DNA of 64,000 bases from JANQIO01 sp043513815 (GCA_043513815.1 CP121313.1:930001-994000), one strand, 5' to 3'. Counted from the first letter of the stretch, positions 1 to 9,263 are shown. The notes: a model not told the origin generated them from the sequence alone. Numbers and translations: made by a program.

Positions 1-8
1 ACGCCTCG

Positions 9-800
9 CTAGCGCGTGGTGTACCGGCCGATCGCCCCGGTGATGCGTCGCAGCAGCCAGCGCGGGGTGTTGCGGGTGCTCAGTGTCGAGAGCTGGTTTA
101 CGAGCCCGGGTATGCAAATCACCTCGCCCTTCATGCAGGCTCGATAGCCCGCGGCAGCCACGTCCTCCACGTCGCCCACTGCAAAGCCCGGTACCACCAG
201 GTTTTCACTCTGGGCCTGGGCGCCGCTCAGCATCCCGGTATCGGTCATACCCGGGCACAGGGCGGTAGCGGTCACCCCACTGCCGCGCAGTTCCTCGGAC
301 AGGGACTCGGTCAGTGACAGGACATAGGCCTTGCTGGCCGCATAGCTGGCCAGCGCCGGCAGCGGCTGGAAGGCGGCGATTGAGCCAACATTGAGAATGC
401 GCCCCTGGCCGCGCTCGACCATGCCAGGCAGGAAGGTGGTCAACATAGCGGTCAGGCCGCTGATATTGAGGTCGATCAAGCGCTGGTGAGTGGCGGCGGG
501 CAGGTCCACAAAACGCCCGTGTTCCAGCACACCGGCGTTGTTCACCAGTACATCGACCTGCAATTTCATTTCCGTGAGGGACGCCAGCAGTTTTTTCGCC
601 GCACTGCGCTTTGTCAGGTCGGCGGGTAGCACATGTGCCCGGACGCCGTGAGCAGTGCGCAGTTCGCCGGCCAGTCGCTTGAGCTTGTCTTCGCTGCGGG
701 CCACCAGCACCAGGTCAAATCCGCCAGCGGCGAACTGCGCGGCCAGCGCCTCGCCAATGCCGGAGGAGGCTCCGGTGATAAGTGCAATCTCTGTCGTCAT
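9..800 (-). CDS. SDR family NAD(P)-dependent oxidoreductase
   Basis: A classical short-chain dehydrogenase of 263 residues, predicted cytoplasmic. Visible motifs are the cofactor-binding TGASSGIG (residues 9-16), NNAG (87-90) and the catalytic set Ser140, Tyr153 and Lys157 within YAASK. The length is normal for the family. The ATG at 800 has an AAGGGC-like ribosome site just upstream. The substrate cannot be inferred; the closest general type is the DltE/YqjQ-like SDR acting on acyl or keto substrates. It is separated by a 338-bp gap from the divergent gene at 1139, so no operon context helps. Confidence 0.9.
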   Translation of the reverse strand: MTTEIALITGASSGIGEALAAQFAAGGFDLVLVARSEDKLKRLAGELRTAHGVRAHVLPADLTKRSAAKKLLASLTEMKLQVDVLVNNAGVLEHGRFVDLPAATHQRLIDLNISGLTAMLTTFLPGMVERGQGRILNVGSIAAFQPLPALASYAASKAYVLSLTESLSEELRGSGVTATALCPGMTDTGMLSGAQAQSENLVVPGFAVGDVEDVAAAGYRACMKGEVICIPGLVNQLSTLSTRNTPRWLLRRITGAIGRYTTR

Positions 801-1138
801 GCCCTTAGGTTAGTCGAGAATTTGGATCCAGACGAGGGGAAGGCCAGCCTGCGCCCCATGACGACTGAACTGGCGGGCTCGCGGCCGAGCGGTACTCATC
901 CTGCGCTTGCCTGAGCACTCGCTTTGATCTGCGCTGTCTCGTTCCTGTTCGGGTCGCTTCGAGTCGGATGATGAAATAACACTGGAGGTCCTATACCTGG
1001 TTTCATAAACTCAGGCGCAAGCGTAGAGAAAGCTGGCTGCTGGTAGATAACTAAAATTTCTCTAAAGCTGCTGCGATACCACACTGGCCCTGCGTTTATT
1101 TTGCTCATTCATAACGAAGACAGCAGGGAATCTAACCT
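801..1138. other. Intergenic gap without a recognised gene
   Basis: This is the only stretch above 300 bp without a gene. It separates two divergently transcribed genes and must hold both promoters. The part from about 1000 to 1138 is more A+T-rich than its surroundings. I see no clear -35/-10 pair, RNA gene or repeat. A 70-codon minus-strand frame at 896-1108 has no recognisable features and was not called. Confidence 0.6.
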
Positions 1139-1474
1139 ATGGAAATCAAAACAAGTTTGCGGTTGTGCGTTGGCACCGCTGCGGCATTACTGTTGACCGC
1201 CACAGCGGTGGCCCAGGAGGCGGAGGATAGCTCCGCGGCCTTCCGGGCGGACAAAGAATCGCTTGGCGCCGCATTGGGCCTGCCAGCGCCGGAGTCCACC
1301 GTCATCACACGCAGCGACGGAACCACGGGCGCGGTCGTTGGCCTTTCGGCCATGAAAATGCTGGTGGTTCGCCAGAATCCGGACGGCAGTGTCAGTTACG
1401 GTCACGCGGCCAACCAGGCCGAAGCCGATGCCTTTGTAGAAGCAGCCGGCCAGTCCGGCCCGGCGGAGGAGTAA
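1139..1474 (+). CDS. Small exported protein of unknown function
   Basis: A 111-residue protein with a typical Sec signal peptide: a basic start, a hydrophobic core at about residues 8-24, and a likely cut after AVA before QEAED. The mature part of about 85 residues is acidic and has no family I recognise; a conserved-looking core runs through GAVVGLSAMKMLVVR. The stop codon is 3 nt before the start of the PA-domain metalloprotease, and the ribosome site of that gene (GGAGGA) lies in the last codons here, so the two are probably translationally coupled. A chaperone, inhibitor or accessory role for the protease is conceivable but not shown. Confidence 0.75.
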   Translation: MEIKTSLRLCVGTAAALLLTATAVAQEAEDSSAAFRADKESLGAALGLPAPESTVITRSDGTTGAVVGLSAMKMLVVRQNPDGSVSYGHAANQAEADAFVEAAGQSGPAEE

Positions 1475-1477
1475 GCC

Positions 1478-2896
1478 ATGAAGATCAGCAAACTTTTCGG
1501 CCTCGTTTCTGCAACTGTCTCGACCCTGGCTATGGCGGCCAGTGTCTCCGCAGCCACCGTTGTTCTCAATAATGTCGACCCGCCCGGTCTGGGCCTGAAC
1601 GACCCGACTCCTGCCAGCCCGGTAGGTGGCAACAACGGTGCCACCGTGGGAGAGCAGCGCCTCAATGCGTTCCAGTTCGCCGCTGACAAGTGGGGCGCCA
1701 CGCTAGAGAGCGACGTTGAAATCGTTGTGCAGGCATCCTTTTCGCCATTGGACTGTAATGCGGCAGGCGGCGTGTTGGGCGCCGCGGGCCCGATACAGAT
1801 ATTTTTCGACCACCCTAATGCCGGAGTAGCAGGCACCTGGCACCATGTGGCGCTGGCCAATGCCCAGGCGGGCTTTGACCTGGCCCCCGGTGGACCCGAC
1901 CCGGGTTTGCTGCTGCCCCCATTCGCAGACGATATCGTTGCGTTCTTCAATGCCAACCTGGGTAGCCCCGGTTGCCTTGAGAACTCCGGCTGGTACTACG
2001 GTTTCGATGGCAATGAAGCGGCGAACGAAATTGATTTCCTGGCGGTTGTAACCCACGAGATCGCCCACGGACTCGGTTTCTCCGAATTCGTCGACGAGGG
2101 CACGGGTTCACTGTTCTTCGGTCTGCAGGACATCTACTCCACGTTGATGTTTGACACCGTGCAGGGCAAGACCTTCGCTGAGATGACAGATGCCGAGCGT
2201 CTGGCAGCACAGGTGTCGGGCGACGACCTGGTCTGGATTGGCGATAGTGTCACGGCCGCTGCGCCGAGCGTTCTGGGCCCGAGCCCCAGCATCCGTATCC
2301 TGCGTCCGAAGTCCATCAAGGGCACGGTGAAGGTCCAGCAGGCCAGTTTTGGCCCGTCGCTGGCTACCGGTGGCGGCACCACTGGCCAGGTGGTCCTGGC
2401 TGACGATGGCGTAGGCGTGGGTACTGATGCCTGTGAGCCCATTCAGAACAAGCTCAAAGGCAAGATCGCCCTCATCGACCGCGGTGGCTGTGCGTTTACT
2501 ACCAAGGTGCTGAATGCCCAGGCAGCCGGTGCCAAGGGTGCGATGGTCGCCAACAATACTCCTGGCGGGCCGGCTCCTATGGGAGGCTTCAGCCCCTTCG
2601 TCACCATCCCCTCGGTAGGTATTACCCTGGACCAGGGCGATGCTTTCAAGGCGGCGGGCAAGACCAACGTCAAACTGGTGCTGGATAGCTCCAGGCTGGC
2701 GGGTGCCAATGACGACGGCCTGGTGCAATTGTACGCGCCGAATCCGGTGCAGCCTGGTTCATCCAAGTCGCACTGGGATACGTCTGCGACGCCCAACCTG
2801 CTGATGGAGCCGTCCATTACGCCGACGCTGGATGCGGGCAATGACCTGGACCTGACACCCAACCTGTTTGAGGACATCGGCTGGGTGCTGCAATAA
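1478..2896 (+). CDS. Secreted zinc metalloprotease with PA domain
   Basis: A 472-residue exported protein. A signal peptide ends near residue 25 (SVSAA). The motif HEIAHGLGF at 193-201 is the HExxHxxGF zinc-binding and catalytic signature of metzincin-like peptidases. A protease-associated (PA) domain follows at about 290-390, with the typical run ALIDRGGCAF and later AGAKGAMVANN. The C-terminal 80 residues carry no motif I know. Export and both domains argue for an extracellular or periplasmic protease. It follows the small exported protein by 3 nt and ends at a strong terminator, giving a two-gene unit. Confidence 0.88.
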   Translation: MKISKLFGLVSATVSTLAMAASVSAATVVLNNVDPPGLGLNDPTPASPVGGNNGATVGEQRLNAFQFAADKWGATLESDVEIVVQASFSPLDCNAAGGVLGAAGPIQIFFDHPNAGVAGTWHHVALANAQAGFDLAPGGPDPGLLLPPFADDIVAFFNANLGSPGCLENSGWYYGFDGNEAANEIDFLAVVTHEIAHGLGFSEFVDEGTGSLFFGLQDIYSTLMFDTVQGKTFAEMTDAERLAAQVSGDDLVWIGDSVTAAAPSVLGPSPSIRILRPKSIKGTVKVQQASFGPSLATGGGTTGQVVLADDGVGVGTDACEPIQNKLKGKIALIDRGGCAFTTKVLNAQAAGAKGAMVANNTPGGPAPMGGFSPFVTIPSVGITLDQGDAFKAAGKTNVKLVLDSSRLAGANDDGLVQLYAPNPVQPGSSKSHWDTSATPNLLMEPSITPTLDAGNDLDLTPNLFEDIGWVLQ

Positions 2897-2929
2897 GTCA
2901 CTAGCGGCTTAACCGCAGTAAAACATGAA

Positions 2930-2958
2930 CCCCGCTGCGCAAGCAGCGGGGTTTTTTT
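2930..2958 (+). terminator. Rho-independent terminator
   Basis: A perfect 9-bp stem, CCCCGCTGC against GCAGCGGGG, closes a GCAA tetraloop and is followed at once by seven T residues. It lies 34 bp after the metalloprotease stop codon and ends that transcription unit. Confidence 0.93.
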
Positions 2959-2989
2959 GTGGGCCGGCACCCGGGATTTAGCGTAACGG

Positions 2990-2998
2990 TGTTATTCT
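2990..2998 (+). promoter_or_regulatory. Possible extended -10 promoter element
   Basis: TGT followed by TATTCT matches an extended -10 element (TGN-TATAAT-like) 25 bp before the HMG-CoA reductase start. No convincing -35 box is present, so this is a weak call. Confidence 0.3.
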
Positions 2999-3022
2999 GT
3001 TGCGCTCTTTTCAGGAGGCCCC

Positions 3023-4207
3023 ATGAGCAAGAAAATTCCCCGCAGCAATACCGACGACTACACGCCCGACATCATCGCTGAACGCCAGCAGTTCATCGAA
3101 GACAACACGCCGGCGAAACTCGATCACACCAGGCGCTTCTCATTCGACCCGGACTCCATGGAAGGCAACGTCGAACATCTGTTTGGCGTCGCCCAGATTC
3201 CCATCGGCCTGGCGGGACCGCTGCTGGTCAACGGAGAGCATGCGCAGGGCGAGTACTACGTGCCCATGGCGACCATTGAAGGTACGCTGGTGGCGTCCTA
3301 CAACCGCGGTATGCGGGTGATTCGCGAAGCCGGGGGGGTGACGACCACCGTTTGCGGTGAGTCGATGCAGCGTGCCCCCACCTTCATTTTCCGCGGCGCC
3401 CGCGACGCCCGCGACTTCCGCGACTGGCTGGTGGCCAACTTCGAAGCCATCAAGGCCCAGGCGGAGTCCACTACGTCCGTGGGCAAGCTGCTGGAAATCG
3501 AGCACTACATTGTTCACAACATGGTGCATACCCGTTTCGACTACTCCACCGGCGATGCCGCCGGCCAGAATATGACCGGCAAGGCGACGTTTGTGGCCTG
3601 TGAGTGGATTCGCAGCCAGATTCCCTACCTGCGCCACTACCTGCTGTCGGGCTCCTTCGACACCGAAAAGCGCACCTCCTACGTGAACTCCCTCAAAGGC
3701 CGGGGCCGCCGGGTCACGGCGGAAATCACCCTGCCTCGCGAGGTGCTCGGCGACATTCTGCGAATCACGCCTGAGCAGATGCACTACGGGTACGGGATTT
3801 CCACCCTGAGTGCCTTCATGACTGGCTCCTCGAACAATGCCGCCCACCCCGCCAACGGGCTGGCGGCGATGTTCCTGGCCACCGGTCAGGACGCCGCCAA
3901 TATCGGCGAGGCCAATCAGTGCACGGTCTACAACTACGTCACCCGCGAGGGCGACCTGTACTTTTCGGTGACCCTGCCGGCGCTGATCATGGCCACCTAT
4001 GGCGGTGGCACGGGGCTGTCCACCCAGCGCGAGTGCCTGGAGATCATGGATTGTTTCGGTCCCGGCAAGGTGATGCGACTGCTGGAGATCGCCGCCGGCG
4101 TGGTGGTGGCGGGCGAACTGTCACTGGGCGCGGCTACCCGCGTCGATCGCAAGACCGGCACCAACGAGTGGGTCGATGCCCACGAGAAGCTGGGCCGCAA
4201 CCGCTAG
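3023..4207 (+). CDS. Hydroxymethylglutaryl-CoA reductase
   Basis: A 394-residue homolog of class I HMG-CoA reductase, which interconverts HMG-CoA and mevalonate with NAD(P)H. The expected catalytic positions are recognisable: Glu86 in MATIEGTL, Lys187 in GDAAGQNMTGK, Asp290 in ATGQDAANIG, a glycine-rich ATYGGGTGLS, and a C-terminal His (about 387) in DAHEKLGRNR. There is no membrane domain, as expected for a soluble bacterial enzyme. A strong AGGAGG ribosome site precedes the ATG. No other mevalonate-pathway gene is in the window, so whether it serves synthesis or breakdown of mevalonate is open. Confidence 0.88.
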   Translation: MSKKIPRSNTDDYTPDIIAERQQFIEDNTPAKLDHTRRFSFDPDSMEGNVEHLFGVAQIPIGLAGPLLVNGEHAQGEYYVPMATIEGTLVASYNRGMRVIREAGGVTTTVCGESMQRAPTFIFRGARDARDFRDWLVANFEAIKAQAESTTSVGKLLEIEHYIVHNMVHTRFDYSTGDAAGQNMTGKATFVACEWIRSQIPYLRHYLLSGSFDTEKRTSYVNSLKGRGRRVTAEITLPREVLGDILRITPEQMHYGYGISTLSAFMTGSSNNAAHPANGLAAMFLATGQDAANIGEANQCTVYNYVTREGDLYFSVTLPALIMATYGGGTGLSTQRECLEIMDCFGPGKVMRLLEIAAGVVVAGELSLGAATRVDRKTGTNEWVDAHEKLGRNR

Positions 4208-4224
4208 CGTGACAGAACGCGAGG

Positions 4225-4632
4225 TCAGCGCCAGGCGCCGAGAATAGCCCCCATTAGGGCCATGAACACCACCATGTAGCCGGCGTCGATCAGCCACAGG
4301 GCCAGGGGTTTGCGCCCGAACAGGTAGCTGATGCCGTAGCTGGTGGCGATCAGGCTGAGGCCCAGCAGGCCGCCGGCCGCCAGGCCCGATACTGGCCCCG
4401 GGGCGGGATGCAGTTGTAGCAGCAGGGCCAGCGAGCTTGCCATGACCAGGTTGAGGACGAAGGCACCGCCGAAGATCAGTGCAGTATTGCCGCCCTGCAC
4501 CTCTTCGTCGCTCAAACCCTCGAGCCGCTGCCAGGCCTTGCCGAAGACTGGTCCGTACCAGATGCCGCCCAGTACAAAGGCCGAGATGGCGCTCACCAGT
4601 ACCGCCAGCCAGTTGATTGAATCCAGGTCCAT
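4225..4632 (-). CDS. DUF1761 family membrane protein
   Basis: A 135-residue protein of four hydrophobic segments (about residues 8-27, 48-70, 80-102 and 112-132), with the GGIWYGPVFGKAW sequence characteristic of DUF1761 proteins near the end of the first helix. It is an inner-membrane protein without known function. It converges with the HMG-CoA reductase gene across a 17-bp gap and is divergent from the S10 peptidase. Confidence 0.8.
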   Translation of the reverse strand: MDLDSINWLAVLVSAISAFVLGGIWYGPVFGKAWQRLEGLSDEEVQGGNTALIFGGAFVLNLVMASSLALLLQLHPAPGPVSGLAAGGLLGLSLIATSYGISYLFGRKPLALWLIDAGYMVVFMALMGAILGAWR

Positions 4633-4783
4633 GAGAGACCCCCTGTTGATGGTTGTAGCTTTAGCTTAGACCTCAGGCGCCAAACGGTGAAGCGGAGTCG
4701 GGGTATACTTGCGGGCCTTTACCACCTACACGAAACATCCAGCCGCTGCCCACCGTGGTGCGGCCACAATAAGGAGCAAACCA

Positions 4784-6295
4784 GTGAAAACCCTGCACAC
4801 CCTGCTTGCCCTCGTCCTGCTGTTGCCCTTCGCAGCCCTGGCCGATGAGCATGAAACTGAGAGCCCTGCAGTCGAAGTGGAACCTCAGCGCTTTGTCAGC
4901 CAGCACGAAATCCGCGTGCAGGGCCAGCGGGTCCGCTACAAGGCCACCGCTGGCACGCTGATCATGCGCAACGATGAGGGCAAGCCGATTGCCGAGTTCG
5001 GCTACACCGCCTACGAGAAGGAAGGCGAGAACAAGGCGACCCGCCCGGTGATGTTTGCCTGGAACGGCGGCCCGGGCTCCGCCTCCATGTGGCTGCACAT
5101 GGGCGTGCTGGGGCCGCAGATCACCGTGGTAGAAGACCTGAAGGTCAACGGCAAGGGTCCCTTCAAGCGCCAGGACAACGAGTACAGCATCATCGACAAG
5201 GTCGACCTGGTGATGATGGATCCGATCGGCACCGGCTTTTCCCGGCCGCTGGGTGATGCCGAGGGCAAGGACTTCTGGGGCGTGGATAACGACATCAAGT
5301 CGGTATCCGACTTTATTGCCCAGTACGTCACCGAGAACGATCGCTGGGCGTCGCCGAAATACATCCTCGGTGAGAGCTATGGCGGCATGCGCGCCGGTGG
5401 CGTCAGCTACGACCTGCTGACCCGCCATTCGATCGGCCTTAACGGTGTCGTGCTGGTGTCGCCCTATATGGATGCCGCCGGTGGCGGCGGTGTGGGCGTC
5501 GCCAACCTGATCACCGGCTACCCGATGACCCTGTCCACCTATGCCGCGACTGCCTGGTTCCACGACGCGCTGGAGAACAAGCCCGCTGACTTCCAGGCCT
5601 TCCTGGCGGAGGTTGATGAATTCGCCATTTCCGACTACCTCACCGTGCTGGTCAAGGGCGCCCGCGGCAGCGCTGCCGAACGGCAGCGGGTAGCCGAACA
5701 GCTGGCGGCCTATACCGGCACCACCGCCACGTTCTGGCAGCGGGCCAACTTCCGCGTCACCGAGGGCCAGTTCGTGCAGGAACTGCTGCGCGACCGCGAC
5801 CAGTTGGCCGGGCGCGTTGACTCTCGCTTCTTTGGCTACACCACCAACGCGCTAGCAGAGGAAATGCCATTCGATCCCTACATGAGCTCCGTGGGCCCCG
5901 GTTTCGTCGCCACCTTCAACGACTATATCCGCACCGATCTCGGCGTCGATATCGACCGTCAGTACGTGGTCTCCGGTGGTCTCTGGCGGCACTGGGATCG
6001 CACCCACAAGGATCCCAAGAACGGTTACAAAACCGCCGCCGATACGGGTATCGACCTGGCCTACGCCATCATCCGCAACCCCGACATGAAGGTGTTGGTG
6101 CAGCAGGGCTATTTCGACCTGGCGACCCCTTATCGGGCCTCCGAGTACTTCATCGACCAGATGCCCCTGCCGGACAGCCTGCGCGACAACGTCGCCATCG
6201 AATACTACGAGGCCGGGCACATGATGTACGTGCATCCGCCTTCGCTGGTGAAGTTTCGCAAGGACCTGGCCGGATTTATCGATGCCAGCCTGTGA
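4784..6295 (+). CDS. Secreted S10 family serine carboxypeptidase
   Basis: A serine carboxypeptidase-like protein that removes C-terminal residues from peptides, predicted to be exported. From the GTG at 4784 it is 503 residues long. This start is chosen because it gives a clean signal peptide (cut near ALA-DEHE, residue 20) and has AAGGAG just upstream; the in-frame ATG at 4709 would add 25 unsuitable residues. S10 landmarks are WNGGPGSASMW at about 93, the nucleophile Ser198 in GESYGG, an Asp in DLATPYRA and the His in EAGHMMYVH. A TATACT -10-like hexamer lies at 4704. The peptide substrate is unknown. Confidence 0.87.
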   Translation: MKTLHTLLALVLLLPFAALADEHETESPAVEVEPQRFVSQHEIRVQGQRVRYKATAGTLIMRNDEGKPIAEFGYTAYEKEGENKATRPVMFAWNGGPGSASMWLHMGVLGPQITVVEDLKVNGKGPFKRQDNEYSIIDKVDLVMMDPIGTGFSRPLGDAEGKDFWGVDNDIKSVSDFIAQYVTENDRWASPKYILGESYGGMRAGGVSYDLLTRHSIGLNGVVLVSPYMDAAGGGGVGVANLITGYPMTLSTYAATAWFHDALENKPADFQAFLAEVDEFAISDYLTVLVKGARGSAAERQRVAEQLAAYTGTTATFWQRANFRVTEGQFVQELLRDRDQLAGRVDSRFFGYTTNALAEEMPFDPYMSSVGPGFVATFNDYIRTDLGVDIDRQYVVSGGLWRHWDRTHKDPKNGYKTAADTGIDLAYAIIRNPDMKVLVQQGYFDLATPYRASEYFIDQMPLPDSLRDNVAIEYYEAGHMMYVHPPSLVKFRKDLAGFIDASL

Positions 6296-6330
6296 TGCCG
6301 GCCTGTCGTGGGCCTGAATGAAGTCGTCAA

Positions 6331-6359
6331 TTGTGGGTGAGCAGAGGGCTGCTTATACT
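6331..6359 (+). promoter_or_regulatory. Sigma-70 promoter of apbC
   Basis: TTGTGG (6331-6336) and TATACT (6354-6359) are separated by exactly 17 bp, a good match to a sigma-70 promoter, 30 bp before the apbC start codon. Confidence 0.65.
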
Positions 6360-6388
6360 AGCGCGCTGCGCGCCTACCGGATGAATCG

Positions 6389-7195
6389 ATGAACCAGATC
6401 AAGCACATTATCGCCGTTGCCTCCGGCAAGGGTGGGGTGGGTAAATCCACCACGGCGGTGAATCTTGCCCTGGCGCTGAAGGCGCGCGGGGCCAGCGTCG
6501 GCCTGCTCGATGCAGACGTGTACGGGCCCAGCCAGCAGATCATGCTGGGGGTGCCCGAGGCTCAGCAACCGGAACAGAAAGACGGCAAGTACCTGCTGCC
6601 TATTCAAGCTCATGGCCTGGCCACTATGTCCATGGGCTACCTGGTCAGCGAGCGCACTCCTATGGTCTGGCGCGGGCCCATGGCCGGTGGCGCACTGCAG
6701 CAGATGCTGGAGCAGACCTGGTGGGGAGAGCTCGACTACCTGGTGATCGATATGCCGCCGGGTACTGGCGACATCCAGCTCACGCTGTCCCAGAAGGCCA
6801 GGGTCTCTGGCGCAGTGATAGTCACGACACCGCAGGACATCGCGCTGCTGGACGCTCGCAAAGGCATCGAAATGTTTGCCAAAGTCGGCATCCCGGTATT
6901 GGGCATCGTCGAGAACATGGCAGTGCATACCTGCAGCGCCTGCGGGCACCAGGAGCATATATTCGGCGCCGAGGGTGGCCAGCGCATCGCCTCTGAATAC
7001 GGCGTGACGCTGCTGGGCGCGCTGCCCCTGGCGCTGTCCATTCGGGAGCAGACCGACAGCGGCCGCCCCACTGTGGTGGCTGACCCCGACAGCGCCGAGG
7101 CGGCCAGTTACCTTGCCATTGCCGATCGACTGGCAGCGGCGCTGGCCGACACCGGTCCCGAGGGCGCCCCGGAAATAGTTATCAGCAACGATTGA
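6389..7195 (+). CDS. apbC: Iron-sulfur cluster carrier protein ApbC/Mrp
   Basis: A 268-residue P-loop ATPase of the Mrp/NBP35 family that binds and hands over Fe-S clusters to apoproteins in the cytoplasm. The deviant Walker A motif GKGGVGKS sits at residues 13-20, DMPPGTGD carries the switch/Walker B region, and CSACG near residue 190 provides the CxxC cluster ligands. It lacks the N-terminal MIP18/DUF59 domain found in some homologs, which is common in this length class. A good sigma-70 promoter is upstream, and dcd follows 31 bp downstream. Confidence 0.93.
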   Translation: MNQIKHIIAVASGKGGVGKSTTAVNLALALKARGASVGLLDADVYGPSQQIMLGVPEAQQPEQKDGKYLLPIQAHGLATMSMGYLVSERTPMVWRGPMAGGALQQMLEQTWWGELDYLVIDMPPGTGDIQLTLSQKARVSGAVIVTTPQDIALLDARKGIEMFAKVGIPVLGIVENMAVHTCSACGHQEHIFGAEGGQRIASEYGVTLLGALPLALSIREQTDSGRPTVVADPDSAEAASYLAIADRLAAALADTGPEGAPEIVISND

Positions 7196-7226
7196 GCGGT
7201 CACTGTACCGCCTGAACAGGGTATAA

Positions 7227-7793
7227 ATGAGTATCAAGTCAGATAAGTGGATTCGGCGCATGGCCGAGCAAACGGGCATGATCGAGCCGTTCCAGGCCGA
7301 ACAGGTGCGCTACGTCAATGAGCAGCGGGTCATCTCCTTCGGGACCTCCAGCTACGGTTATGACGTGCGCTGCTCGGAGCATTTCAAGGTGTTTACCAAC
7401 ATCCACTCGGCGACGGTGGACCCGAAGAATTTCGATGAAAACAGTTTCGTGGATATCCACGGCGAACACTGCATCATTCCTCCCAATTCCTTCGCGCTGG
7501 CTTCGACGGTGGAGTATTTCCGCATTCCCCGCAATGTACTGACCGTTTGTCTCGGCAAGTCGACCTACGCTCGCTGCGGCATCATCGTCAATGTCACGCC
7601 GCTGGAGCCGGAGTGGGAAGGCCATGTGACCCTGGAATTTTCCAACACCACCAACCTGCCGGCGAAGATCTACGCCAATGAGGGGGTCGCCCAGATGCTG
7701 TTTTTCGAGTCCGACGAGGTATGCGAAACCAGCTACAAGGATCGCGGTGGCAAGTATCAGGGCCAGACCGGTGTCACTCTGCCGCGCGCCTGA
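7227..7793 (+). CDS. dcd: dCTP deaminase
   Basis: A 188-residue dCTP deaminase, converting dCTP to dUTP for thymidylate synthesis. The protein shows the family core SYGYDVRCSEHF, the nucleotide-binding GKSTYARCG, and PLEPEWEGHVTLEFSN with the catalytic glutamate. Length is typical of the E. coli enzyme (193). It lies between apbC and the BepA-like protease, all on the same strand with short gaps, probably one transcription unit. Confidence 0.95.
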   Translation: MSIKSDKWIRRMAEQTGMIEPFQAEQVRYVNEQRVISFGTSSYGYDVRCSEHFKVFTNIHSATVDPKNFDENSFVDIHGEHCIIPPNSFALASTVEYFRIPRNVLTVCLGKSTYARCGIIVNVTPLEPEWEGHVTLEFSNTTNLPAKIYANEGVAQMLFFESDEVCETSYKDRGGKYQGQTGVTLPRA

Positions 7794-7814
7794 CCGCCGC
7801 TGGCTGAGAATCTG

Positions 7815-9242
7815 ATGCGCAGACTATTCCTGTTTCTGATCGCCGCCCTGGTGTCCGGCGGCGCCGCCCATGCCCAGCGTGACGACCTGCCAACCATGGG
7901 GGAATCCGGCGTTATTCCGGTGGGCCAGGAGTACATGATGGGCCGGGTCTGGCTCATGTCCTACCGCCGTCAGGTACCGGCGCTGGAAGATCCGCTCATG
8001 CAGGACTACCTCGAGAATCTGCTCTACCGGCTGGCGGAAACCAGCGAGCTGAAGGACCGCCGTCTCGAATTGATTACCGTCGAAGCCGATTCAATCAACG
8101 CCTTTGCCGTGCCCGGTGGAGTCGTTGGTGTGCACACTGGGCTGGTTCAACGCGCGGAGAGCGAGTCGGAACTCGCCTCGGTGCTGACCCATGAACTGGC
8201 TCACGTCAGCCAGCGGCACTGGTCTCGCAGCGTGGAGGCCGCCCAACGCAGCCAGATTCCTACACTGCTGGGCCTGCTCGGCGGCATGGTGGCGGTGGTG
8301 GCCGGGTCAGGCGATGCCGGCATGGCGGCCATTGTGGGGAGCCAGGCGGCCGCCCAGCAGAGCCGGCTGCGTTTCAGTCGCGCGCATGAGAAGGAAGCGG
8401 ACCGGGTCGGCATCCAGAACCTGGCCCGGGCGGGGCTGGACCCAAACGGCGCGGCCAATATGTTTGAAGTCATGCAGGACCAGAGCCGCCTCTATTCGCG
8501 GCCGCCTGAGTTCCTTACGACTCACCCGCTGACTGAATCCCGTATCGCCGATGCCCGCAACCGGGCGCGGCAGTACCCGCGCCGGGTTTACGCTGACAGC
8601 CCGGACTTCCAGCTAATGCGCATGCGTGTGCAGGCCGGCAGTTTCCGTAGCGACGATGAGGCCGAGGGGTGGTTTCGCGAGAAGCTCCAGCGCAAGGGGC
8701 GCAATGCCGAGGCACAGCAATACGGACTGATACTGGTGCTCACCCGACAGCGCAAATTTGCCGAGGCGATGGAACTGCTGACGCCGCTGCGGGAATATCG
8801 CCCCGACAACCTGCCCTACCTGTTGGCGGAGGCAGATATCTACATTGAGTCCGGTGAGTTTGACGATGCCCTGTCGCTACTGGGGCGCCAGTGGATGCTG
8901 ATGCCCGGCAACTACCCGCTGACCATGGCGGTGTCCAAGGCTCACCTGCGTGCCGGTCGCTATACCGAGGCCGAGGAAATTCTCACCGCCCAGGCGGCGC
9001 GGCGCCAGAACGACCCCTATGTCTGGTACGTGCTGGCGGAAACTCAGGGCCTGACCGGCAACACCTATGGCCTACACCAGTCGCGGGCCCAGTATTTCTA
9101 CCTCAACGGCCGCATGCTCGAGGCGCGTTCCCAGCTGGGTTATGCGCTGCGGCTGGCCCCGGACCCCGTGGCGCAAGAGCGCATCCGCACGGAACAGCGC
9201 TACGTGGAGAATGCGGCCAGGGCGTTGGGTCAGCTCAAGTAG
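7815..9242 (+). CDS. bepA: M48 family periplasmic metalloprotease, BepA-like
   Basis: A 475-residue exported protein with a signal peptide ending at AHA (residue 20). The M48 zinc motif HELAH is at 126-130, the third zinc ligand Glu194 lies in EKEAD, and the regulatory-type His appears in TTHPLTESR. The C-terminal half is made of tetratricopeptide-like helical repeats. This architecture and length match BepA (YfgC), the periplasmic chaperone-protease that supports assembly or degradation of LptD and outer-membrane barrels. It is 21 bp after dcd and convergent with purN. Confidence 0.87.
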   Translation: MRRLFLFLIAALVSGGAAHAQRDDLPTMGESGVIPVGQEYMMGRVWLMSYRRQVPALEDPLMQDYLENLLYRLAETSELKDRRLELITVEADSINAFAVPGGVVGVHTGLVQRAESESELASVLTHELAHVSQRHWSRSVEAAQRSQIPTLLGLLGGMVAVVAGSGDAGMAAIVGSQAAAQQSRLRFSRAHEKEADRVGIQNLARAGLDPNGAANMFEVMQDQSRLYSRPPEFLTTHPLTESRIADARNRARQYPRRVYADSPDFQLMRMRVQAGSFRSDDEAEGWFREKLQRKGRNAEAQQYGLILVLTRQRKFAEAMELLTPLREYRPDNLPYLLAEADIYIESGEFDDALSLLGRQWMLMPGNYPLTMAVSKAHLRAGRYTEAEEILTAQAARRQNDPYVWYVLAETQGLTGNTYGLHQSRAQYFYLNGRMLEARSQLGYALRLAPDPVAQERIRTEQRYVENAARALGQLK

Positions 9243-9263
9243 GGACTGCTGAAGGGGCAGCGT

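Noticed and set aside
896..1108. 70-codon minus-strand frame in the 801-1138 gap
   Set aside because: No ribosome site, domain or signal; it spans a probable promoter region.
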